Assembly: GCA_913054425.1 (NCBI GenBank)
Contig: CAJXJG010000128.1
Coordinates: forward strand, 1 to 5,497
DNA length: 5,497 bases
Reading direction: 5' to 3'
From: an uncultured Fidelibacterota bacterium
GTDB taxonomy: Bacteria > Fidelibacterota > Marinisomatia > Marinisomatales > UBA8229
The position numbers were made by a program, and so were the translations under genes. This document shows, piece after piece, positions 1 through 5,497 of the stretch; position 1 is the stretch's first letter; each line of letters starts with the position of its first letter. A model generated the notes under the pieces. The model saw nothing but the letters and a program-made list of their open reading frames with translations, searched no databases and was not told where the DNA came from.

Positions 1-620
1 TTTACATATGTTGATACGGGATACAATTCCAGGGGCTTCTCGTAAGGCTTAAGACATTCTAATGCGTCGTTGAGTGGGCAGCTGGAGTTTATCCATAAGT
101 CCATTTCTGGATTATCCAGGATTGCCGGCATTCGATTATGAATATGGCGGATACGGCTGGCCGGCTTAGTGGTAATTACTGTATAAGTAAGCCATTTTTT
201 CTCTTTTTCGTCCACCCACCTGTCCCACAGCCCCGCCATTAGCAGGAGTTTCCCCTCAGGATCGTGGATGTAGTGGGGGATTTTTTTCCGACCGTCCCGT
301 TTCCATTCGAAATACCCGTCACTAATAACTATACACCTGTTCTGATGAATTAATGACTGGAAGGAAGGTTTTTCCCTCAGAGTTTCTGATCGGGCATTGA
401 TCATTTTGGCACCGAGGGTTTTATTTTTTGCCCAGGAAGGTACTAAACCCCAGTGCATGGGCCTTACCCTCCTTTTTCCATCGTTCAAAAGGATCGGGGA
501 TGTCTGTGTTGGTGCAATATTGTAATTGGGTTTCCAGTCAAAGCCTTCTTCCCATTCGTCCACCAACAGCTCTTCTATGATCTCAATTTTCTCTTTGGTG
601 AGTGTTTTACGTCCACACAT
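1..620 (-). CDS. yedK: SOS response-associated peptidase (SRAP/YedK/HMCES family), partial at 3' end
   Basis: SRAP proteins form a covalent thiazolidine link between their N-terminal cysteine and abasic sites in single-stranded DNA, protecting the lesion during replication; they act in the cytosol on the nucleoid. The reading frame starts at ATG 620-618 and stays open to the left edge, giving 206 visible residues. It begins MCGR, so Cys2 becomes the N-terminal nucleophile after Met removal; this fixes the start. Other family hallmarks follow in order: NIAPTQ (34-39), MHWGLVPSWAK (55-65), NARSET (75-80), DGYFEWK (101-107), AGLWDRW (129-135), HNRMPAIL (161-168) and PVSTYV (201-206). Predicted active-site residues Cys2, Asn75, Glu105 and His161 are all present. 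YedK-type proteins are about 220 residues, so only a short C-terminal tail should be missing. It lies 118 bases downstream of the error-prone polymerase gene on the same strand. No clear Shine-Dalgarno precedes the ATG. The family assignment is very secure; involvement in the same damage response is inferred from position. Confidence 0.96.
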   Translation of the reverse strand, partial: MCGRKTLTKEKIEIIEELLVDEWEEGFDWKPNYNIAPTQTSPILLNDGKRRVRPMHWGLVPSWAKNKTLGAKMINARSETLREKPSFQSLIHQNRCIVISDGYFEWKRDGRKKIPHYIHDPEGKLLLMAGLWDRWVDEKEKKWLTYTVITTKPASRIRHIHNRMPAILDNPEMDLWINSSCPLNDALECLKPYEKPLELYPVSTYV

Positions 621-738
621 AACTTAGTTGTGAGAAATTAGATCGGTTGGTATGAAAAATTATCCTGAAACATAGGTGAAAAACTAAGTCTGGTTTTCAG
701 TAATGAAAAATAGTTAATATTTTAGAACAATATTTTTT
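621..738 (-). promoter_or_regulatory. AT-rich intergenic region upstream of the SRAP gene
   Basis: This 118-base spacer is the longest in the window and separates the polymerase stop codon from the SRAP start. A weak sigma70-like promoter is possible on the minus strand: TTGAAA at 742-737 (overlapping the polymerase stop), a 17-base spacer, and TATTAA at 719-714. It would leave a leader of roughly 85-90 bases before the ATG. The spacer also holds a 16-base dyad and several TGAAA repeats, listed separately. No GC-rich hairpin followed by a T-run is seen, so there is no sign that transcription stops after the polymerase gene. If the genome is from Bacteroidota, its sigma factor prefers different boxes and this -35/-10 reading would be wrong. 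Confidence 0.25.
694..709. repeat. 16-base perfect dyad, candidate operator
   Basis: TTTTCA-GTAA-TGAAAA is a perfect 6-base inverted repeat around a 4-base centre. It lies in the spacer before the SRAP gene, just downstream of the possible -10 box at 719-714. Its size and position would suit a dimeric repressor such as a LexA-type regulator, but it matches neither the proteobacterial CTGT-N8-ACAG box nor the Firmicutes GAAC-N4-GTTC box. In AT-rich DNA a dyad of this length can arise by chance. Confidence 0.25.
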
Positions 739-3738
739 TCAACCCCTATTTTTTATTATTTGATCCTTATTCCCTCTAATTTTCTTTCCCATTTGTTGAA
801 TACTGGCCATTTTTTCAATGGTGATGGTATAAACCCCGAAGGATTCTTCTACCCTGCCGCGGATGATGAACAGTTTTTCCCAGTTTAGCAGATCACCATA
901 TTCTGCAAAAGCATCTGGAAACATAACGCATTCGTAAATATCCGTCTCATCTTCCAGGGTGATAAATTCCATGGGCTCCTGTTTCCAAGTGAAAGTGACT
1001 TTGGTGGTGATGAGTACGCCAGCCAATTGAATAGTTTTGCCTGCATGCTTTGGAATATCCTTGGCTTTTTTGATCTTACCTTCATATAACGGTAGCCAGA
1101 AGGTTAAGGGATGTTCCGACACAGGGAAACCAAAGCTTTTCCGTTCCAACCTGATTTTTTCATAATGAGAAAGCATCCCGTTCCCAAACGGTGGCAGTAT
1201 ATTTTCTTCCTCCTCGCCCTGAAGGTAATGACAGGCAATCCGGAAAGCAATTTGCTGATGGCTCGATTCCGGTTCCAGCTCGGTAAAACAGCCTGCATTA
1301 GTCAGGGCCATTGCATCTGCCAGGTGTAAATCAGTGCGCATGAAAAAATCTTCCAGCGAGGCAAAATCACCGCTTTTCCGCTCATCCAGAATATGAGAAA
1401 TAGCCTTCTCCTTTAGGTTGCGGATAGCCATGAAACCCATCCGGAGACGGTTTTTATTGCCCCGGTACTCTTTGACGCTTCGATTGATATTCGGAGGCAA
1501 AATACGGATTCCCCACCTCCGGGCTTCGCTGAGATAGGCAAAAGCGGAGTAAAATCCTCCCTGATTGGAAATCACCGCTGCTAAAAACTCAGCCGGAAAA
1601 TGGGCTTTAAGATAGGCGCAGGTAAAAGAGAGCATGGCATAGGATGCCGAATGGGGTTTGCAGAAGGAGTAGCCGGAAAAGGATTCCACCATGCTCCACA
1701 TATCAACAGCAAGTTTTTTAGTATATCCTCTCTTCAGCATACCTCCGATAAACTTCTTCCGCCAGACAGGTACTAAATGTTCAAGGGACGGTCTTGAGAT
1801 AACTTTACGGATGTAATCTGATTCGATATAGCTAAAGCCCGCCAGAACCCGCGCGGCCATGGACACTTGTTCTTCATAGAGCATAATTCCATAGCTTTCG
1901 TTAAGAAATTCCAGATCAGGGTGAGACAGTTTCCAGGGCTTACCGTGGATACGTTCCAGCATGAGATTGGTAAAGCGGTTGGCTGCCGGACGGATAATAG
2001 AGGAATAAATGACCACATGCTCAAAATCAACCCGACCAGCTTTTGCTAAAAGCTGCCGGGTAGATGGGCTTTCAATATAGAATATTCCCATGGTGCGGCC
2101 GGCTTTCATGAGAGCTTCCGTTTTTGGATCGCCAACTGAAGGAATACTGTGATAATCTACATACTCGCTTCGGTACACCCCGGCCTGCTTAAGCGTGTCC
2201 CGCACTACGGCCAGGGAGCGGTTTCCAAGCAGGTCAATTTTAAGGAGTCCGGAATCTTCTGTTTGGTCTTTTTCCCATTCCAGGATCTGCACACCTTTGG
2301 TCGCCATAAGTACGGGCACGTATTTGCGGATTTCATCGGGAGCTATAACTACCCCGCCGGGATGTACTGAAGACATCCGAAAAACGCCAACGAGTTTTTC
2401 CGATAGTTTAATTATTTCCTTAAGTGTGCTATCCATATTTAAGTTTTTGAAGCGGTTGTCATTTTTAATCCAGGACAATAAATTAGATTGCCGGCCGTGC
2501 CAGCCAATGCGTTTGGTAATAGCTTTGATTTCTTCATTGGAAAGACCGAACACCTTTGCCACTTCCCGTATGGCAGAGCGGGGCTGAAGAAACACTTGAT
2601 TGGATACCATGGCGGTGCGGTGGAGTCCATATTTTTTGAATACATAGTCAATAATGTCATCCCGCTCATCCCAAGGGAAGTCAATGTCAATATCCGGCAT
2701 GTCCACCCGTTCAGGATGAATGAATCGTTCAAACTGGAGTCCATAACGAATAGGATCTACCTGGGTGATAAAAAGGCAGTAACTTACTATAGACGCTGCG
2801 CCGGATCCCCGTCCAATTGTAGTTTTGGTCTGGCAGACAATATCCTGGACTACAAGAAAATAAGGGGAAAACCCTTTTTGAGTGATCAGCCTCAATTCAT
2901 ATTCAATTCTGTCATTTGTGGATTGGATTATATCTCCGTACCGTATTTGTGCTCCTTTATATACTAATGAGCGCAGTTTTCGATCTGCCTGGCGAGTGTT
3001 CTTCAAGGAAAGATCCGGGAAAACAGTATTGATAAAAGACCAGTCTGTTTTGCACCGTTCTGCCAGGTACTGACTGTTATTCAGAGCATTAAGACTGTTT
3101 GGGAAAAGGCGGATCATATCCTTTTCAGTCCGGAACCAGCGATCCTTATTTTTCACATCAGCAGAACCCAGTTGAGACGGCGTGGTGTTTTTTTTAATCG
3201 CCCGCAGGATGCGGTGAGCCTGCCAGTCTTCCGGCTGAAGAAAATACACATCACCGGTAACAACGATCTCCAGATTGAAGATTTTGCTAAGTTCATGAGC
3301 ATGGGATTCGGTCATCCCGGGACGAAGCTCTACAAACAGGTGGGAATTAGGAATGAACTGTGCCAGTTGTTTCAGTGTACTTCTCCTGTGAGCAAGGATG
3401 AACAGTCCGGAAAGGTTTGGTTTGAGGAGTTTGGTAATAGGCTTGGCATCATCATCGTGAACATTCGAAAGTGTCCGGCAGAGATTTTCATATCCTGTTT
3501 GATTTTCAGCTAAGATAATTACATCATCTTGCGGAGTCAAAATATTGGCCCCGGCAATAGGCAGGATGTCAGTGGCCTGGGCATGCTGGATAAAACGGAT
3601 GAACCCCCACAAACCATTTATTTCTGTAAGTGCTAAGTGGGTCATTCCCATTTTTTTAGCTTGGGAAATAAGGGTTCTCTGTGGTGTAAGGCCGCGCATG
3701 GATGAAAAGCTGGAATGGACGTTGAGATGTGTAAACAC
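739..3738 (-). CDS. dnaE2: Error-prone DNA polymerase, DnaE2-like C-family alpha subunit
   Basis: A C-family DNA polymerase that probably performs damage-induced, mutagenic lesion bypass. Domain order in 999 residues: PHP domain (about 1-200); palm with GRGSGAAS (309-316), PDIDIDF (348-354) and KIDLLG (500-505), giving the catalytic aspartates D351, D353 and D502; fingers with SSVHPGGVVIAP (456-467) and CKPHSASYA (693-701); helix-hairpin-helix region (about 745-830); and OB fold (about 900-978) with FITLEDET. The protein ends after the OB fold without the C-terminal tau-binding extension of the roughly 1160-residue replicative DnaE, which fits the error-prone branch. PHP metal ligands are mostly replaced (N6, R15, E39/I40, N65, Y165), so PHP proofreading is unlikely. 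No clear clamp-binding motif is visible. The start is GTG at 3738-3736: an in-frame stop lies seven codons upstream and FTHLNVHS is the normal N-terminus. It follows the ImuB-like gene by 72 bases, probably in one operon. A redundant replicative alpha subunit is less likely. Confidence 0.93.
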   Translation of the reverse strand: MFTHLNVHSSFSSMRGLTPQRTLISQAKKMGMTHLALTEINGLWGFIRFIQHAQATDILPIAGANILTPQDDVIILAENQTGYENLCRTLSNVHDDDAKPITKLLKPNLSGLFILAHRRSTLKQLAQFIPNSHLFVELRPGMTESHAHELSKIFNLEIVVTGDVYFLQPEDWQAHRILRAIKKNTTPSQLGSADVKNKDRWFRTEKDMIRLFPNSLNALNNSQYLAERCKTDWSFINTVFPDLSLKNTRQADRKLRSLVYKGAQIRYGDIIQSTNDRIEYELRLITQKGFSPYFLVVQDIVCQTKTTIGRGSGAASIVSYCLFITQVDPIRYGLQFERFIHPERVDMPDIDIDFPWDERDDIIDYVFKKYGLHRTAMVSNQVFLQPRSAIREVAKVFGLSNEEIKAITKRIGWHGRQSNLLSWIKNDNRFKNLNMDSTLKEIIKLSEKLVGVFRMSSVHPGGVVIAPDEIRKYVPVLMATKGVQILEWEKDQTEDSGLLKIDLLGNRSLAVVRDTLKQAGVYRSEYVDYHSIPSVGDPKTEALMKAGRTMGIFYIESPSTRQLLAKAGRVDFEHVVIYSSIIRPAANRFTNLMLERIHGKPWKLSHPDLEFLNESYGIMLYEEQVSMAARVLAGFSYIESDYIRKVISRPSLEHLVPVWRKKFIGGMLKRGYTKKLAVDMWSMVESFSGYSFCKPHSASYAMLSFTCAYLKAHFPAEFLAAVISNQGGFYSAFAYLSEARRWGIRILPPNINRSVKEYRGNKNRLRMGFMAIRNLKEKAISHILDERKSGDFASLEDFFMRTDLHLADAMALTNAGCFTELEPESSHQQIAFRIACHYLQGEEEENILPPFGNGMLSHYEKIRLERKSFGFPVSEHPLTFWLPLYEGKIKKAKDIPKHAGKTIQLAGVLITTKVTFTWKQEPMEFITLEDETDIYECVMFPDAFAEYGDLLNWEKLFIIRGRVEESFGVYTITIEKMASIQQMGKKIRGNKDQIIKNRG

Positions 3739-3810
3739 AGTTATTTGTAATTATGTGATCTTGTAACTATATAGAGGAAAAGGATAGAAATTTCTGATTT
3801 TGAGTCTTAA
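3739..3810. other. Short spacer between ImuB-like and polymerase genes
   Basis: These 72 AT-rich bases separate the ImuB-like stop codon from the GTG start of the polymerase. On the minus strand TTACAA occurs twice, 16 bases apart (3766-3761 and 3750-3745), and an 8-base palindrome CTATATAG lies at 3767-3774. No good -35 partner for the TATATA was found, no Shine-Dalgarno precedes the GTG, and there is no terminator-like hairpin. Co-transcription of the two genes is the simplest reading. Confidence 0.4.
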
Positions 3811-5001
3811 TTATGTTTTGTGATTTTGTAGTTGCTGTGTTAAGGCAATAGCATACTGTATGCTGGAAAACCCGAATCTGTTGCGGATATGGTCCAGCAC
3901 ACAGGACAAATCCTGGTCTTTAGTATGGGATGTAACAAAAATATTCATTTGTAGATTAAAGGGTATAAAGTGAGTTGCGTCTATCAGGACGGATCTGATA
4001 CGATTTCGCCGATAATTACACTTCTCAAATAGGTTTAAACACACTTGGGACACAGAAGGGTTGTCGTTCCCTTGAAAATTTCCGAAGTGGGTGTTTTTGA
4101 ATCCATCAGTGTAGTGAATTTCTACTCGTACCTTTTGGGCGGTTTGTCGTCGTTTTCTCAGCCTATAAGCAATTCGTTCCGCTAAATTCCTTACGGTTGT
4201 CCGGAGAAGAATTTCATCGTTGGTATCTACAGAAAGGATCGCTTGCTCGAGCAAATGATCCGGATGCTTGGGCGGACAGACAACAGAGGTGTCTTGTCCG
4301 CGGGATTCCTGGGCTAATTTTTGATGATGAATACCAAACAAAACTTTTGATGTATTCACATAACCCACAATCTGTTGAATCTGAAATACCTGGTTTAGAT
4401 ACAAAAACCGGATTATTTTTTTTACTGAGGGCTTATGTGCAGAAGGAAGCACGGAAGAATTCAGGGGAGAGAGAAAGCACTCTTCTTCCCCATGAACAAT
4501 CTGGTGAATTTTTTCCGGTATTACGGCGACGGAAATGCAGCTAACCAGTTTGTTGGAACTGATCCCAATGGTACTGGAAAGACTGGATTTGTCTTGGATG
4601 GACTGTGCGATTACGGACCCAGCCTGGACAGGATTTTTATAGAGGTGATTCACGCCGGTCATGTCTGTGTAGAATTTTCCAAATCCGACAGGTTCTACTG
4701 TGGGGGTAAAAGAGGAAACGGTTGTATAAAGGTAATTATTGAGCCGGGTATAGAACGAATGGTTATACGGCAGGAGCTGAGCACTGTGATTCATACGGCG
4801 GGCCAGGGATACTTTCATTCCCCGGCATAAACCTTCTTCCCGGGCTTCGCTGGAAAGAGAAACTATGGTCCCATTCTGATGATGGGAGGAAATGATTGCT
4901 ATGGGGCGGGTGCGTAGAGAAGCATCCAAAATCCGTTCTGCTTGGAGTTCAAAATCTTCCATTCGGATATGAAAGACAGACCGGGGCACAGTGTTAGCCA
5001 T
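3811..5001 (-). CDS. imuB: Catalytically inactive Y-family DNA polymerase homologue, ImuB-like
   Basis: Probably a non-catalytic mutasome subunit linking the error-prone DnaE to the sliding clamp. The 396 residues follow the DinB/UmuC plan: palm start FHIRMEDF (10-17), SSEAREEGLCRGM (50-62), EPVGFGKFYTDMTG (103-116), GISSNK (146-151), thumb (about 175-215), little finger (about 245-350), clamp motif QMNIF (351-355), and the usual tail DHIRNRFGFSSIQYA (370-384). In active enzymes the first motif reads HxDxD and the second SxDE. Here they are HIRME and GFGK, so all three metal-binding acids are changed (R13, G108, K109), and E15 replaces the second aspartate. The thumb hairpin also lacks its usual glycines (LPSAH, 185-189). 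The QMNIF pentapeptide fits the QL(S/D)LF clamp-binding consensus at the expected place. The start is the ATG at 5001-4999; an in-frame TAG lies eight codons upstream. The frame is uninterrupted, so this looks like a maintained protein rather than a decayed gene. Family certain; ImuB-like role inferred from lost acids and neighbours. Confidence 0.88.
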   Translation of the reverse strand: MANTVPRSVFHIRMEDFELQAERILDASLRTRPIAIISSHHQNGTIVSLSSEAREEGLCRGMKVSLARRMNHSAQLLPYNHSFYTRLNNYLYTTVSSFTPTVEPVGFGKFYTDMTGVNHLYKNPVQAGSVIAQSIQDKSSLSSTIGISSNKLVSCISVAVIPEKIHQIVHGEEECFLSPLNSSVLPSAHKPSVKKIIRFLYLNQVFQIQQIVGYVNTSKVLFGIHHQKLAQESRGQDTSVVCPPKHPDHLLEQAILSVDTNDEILLRTTVRNLAERIAYRLRKRRQTAQKVRVEIHYTDGFKNTHFGNFQGNDNPSVSQVCLNLFEKCNYRRNRIRSVLIDATHFIPFNLQMNIFVTSHTKDQDLSCVLDHIRNRFGFSSIQYAIALTQQLQNHKT

Positions 5002-5070
5002 AAAAGTGTGAAGTGAGGATGTCTAATTATTGGCCTTCATCCGTTGTTTGTGTCAGGTAAATCCGGACGT
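5002..5070. other. Spacer between rsmE and the ImuB-like gene
   Basis: Sixty-nine bases separate the rsmE stop from the ImuB-like ATG. If the mutagenesis genes have their own damage-inducible promoter it should lie here or inside the end of rsmE. I see no convincing -35/-10 pair, no recognised LexA box and no Shine-Dalgarno before the ATG. TCCGGA at 5062-5067 is a 6-base palindrome of no clear meaning. No terminator hairpin for rsmE is evident. Confidence 0.3.
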
Positions 5071-5497
5071 TCATTCTTCGTTTATAATGTTTAATATATG
5101 ACAAGTAGCTATATCGGCAGTCTCAGCTCTAAGCCGGCTATCTCCCGGCGATATGGATTGAAATTCATATTTTTGAGCTTCTTTTATCTCATTAGATGAA
5201 TAACCGCCCTCAGGCCCAATTAATACGCAATAGTTACTTTTTGGAATTGCTTTATGAAAAAGGAGATTATTGTTTGTACTGTTCAAATGTCCGATATACT
5301 TTTCTTTATTCGTACAATTGGTTAAAAAATCTATCATGGAAACTATCTCGTTAATCGCGGGCAGATAGGCTTTTAGTGACTGTTTCATAGAGGAAACCGC
5401 GGTTTTTTGTATTCGTCTTATCTTGATATTTCTCCGTTCGGAGTTTTCAGTAAGGATAAAACTGATTTCCTGAATACCAATTTCTACTGCTTTTTCT
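5071..5497 (-). CDS. rsmE: 16S rRNA (uracil-1498-N3)-methyltransferase RsmE, partial at 5' end
   Basis: RsmE uses S-adenosylmethionine to methylate N3 of U1498 in 16S rRNA on the small ribosomal subunit. The frame is open from the right edge, giving 141 visible residues: 36 lie upstream of the internal ATG at 5388, which is not the true start. Visible residues 1-25 contain EKAVEIGIQE and LTENSERR, matching the conserved KA-E-G and ERS-type segment of the family, and MKQSLKAYLP (37-46) matches the QS-R/K-xxxP region. The C-terminus holds the SPOUT trefoil-knot cofactor motifs: LIGPEGGYS (92-100) and SRLRAETA (120-127). The family is about 235-245 residues, so the N-terminal PUA-like RNA-binding domain (about 100 residues) lies outside the window. 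It ends with TGA (5073-5071). It has no obvious role in DNA repair and is probably a chance or housekeeping neighbour. The assignment is secure. Confidence 0.95.
   Translation of the reverse strand, partial: EKAVEIGIQEISFILTENSERRNIKIRRIQKTAVSSMKQSLKAYLPAINEIVSMIDFLTNCTNKEKYIGHLNSTNNNLLFHKAIPKSNYCVLIGPEGGYSSNEIKEAQKYEFQSISPGDSRLRAETADIATCHILNIINEE

Noticed and set aside
453..641. 62-codon + strand open frame at the left end
   Set aside because: It is antisense to the N-terminal half of the SRAP gene, whose motifs are unambiguous.
2488..2967. 159-codon + strand open frame inside the polymerase gene, and other + strand frames over 100 codons
   Set aside because: They lie opposite strongly conserved polymerase or ImuB-like coding sequence, show no recognisable motif, and have low-complexity, cysteine- and arginine-rich translations typical of antisense shadows.
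739..3738. Replicative DnaE (main polymerase III alpha subunit)
   Set aside because: It is too short at 999 residues, lacks the C-terminal tau-binding extension, has a degraded PHP site, and sits beside an ImuB-like gene.
3767..3774. CTATATAG palindrome as a promoter -10 or operator for the polymerase gene
   Set aside because: No matching -35 element was found at 16-18 bases, and 8-base AT-rich palindromes are common by chance.
4675..4965. Sequencing error as the cause of the lost catalytic acids
   Set aside because: The changes are at separate codons (CGA, GGA, AAA), at least one needs two base changes from an Asp codon, and the reading frame is intact throughout.
5002..5070. LexA/SOS box upstream of the ImuB-like gene
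   Set aside because: Neither CTGT-N8-ACAG nor GAAC-N4-GTTC, nor another convincing long dyad, is present in the spacer.
5071..5388. Taking the ATG at 5388 as the start of a 105-residue protein
   Set aside because: The frame continues without a stop to the window edge and the extra 36 residues match RsmE, so the ATG is internal.

Overview
The window holds four genes, all on the minus strand and all readable by conserved motifs. In transcription order they are: the C-terminal part of an RsmE-type 16S rRNA methyltransferase (right edge, 5' end outside the window); a Y-family DNA polymerase homologue that has lost its catalytic acidic residues (ImuB-like); a 999-residue error-prone DnaE-type DNA polymerase (DnaE2-like); and an SRAP/YedK-family protein of the SOS response, cut by the left edge near its C-terminus. 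The + strand shows no convincing gene. No tRNA, rRNA, CRISPR array, insertion sequence or integrase is visible.

Region by region: 1-620 SRAP protein; 621-738 AT-rich spacer with small repeats and a weak promoter candidate; 739-3738 error-prone polymerase; 3739-3810 short spacer; 3811-5001 ImuB-like protein; 5002-5070 short spacer; 5071-5497 partial rsmE.

The three left-hand genes make a coherent DNA damage tolerance locus. The likely division of labour, by analogy with the ImuA'-ImuB-DnaE2 mutasome, is that the inactive Y-family protein brings the polymerase to the sliding clamp through its QMNIF motif. The DnaE2-like enzyme, with an intact polymerase triad but an eroded PHP domain, would then do the mutagenic synthesis. 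The SRAP protein would crosslink to abasic sites in single-stranded DNA at the same stalled forks. No imuA/imuA' or lexA gene is in the window, and rsmE sits where imuA would be expected in the classical cassette.

Organism: probably a member of the Bacteroidota/FCB group or a relative such as Balneolota. This rests on the RsmE sequence style (SRLRAETA, LTENSERR), the way the Y-family protein resembles those encoded beside DnaE-type polymerases in that group, the moderate GC content, and the absence of clear Shine-Dalgarno sequences before the three visible start codons. It is an inference, not a firm assignment. The locus is a variant of a known kind of system. The least ordinary parts are the dead Y-family polymerase without a neighbouring imuA and the linked SRAP gene.
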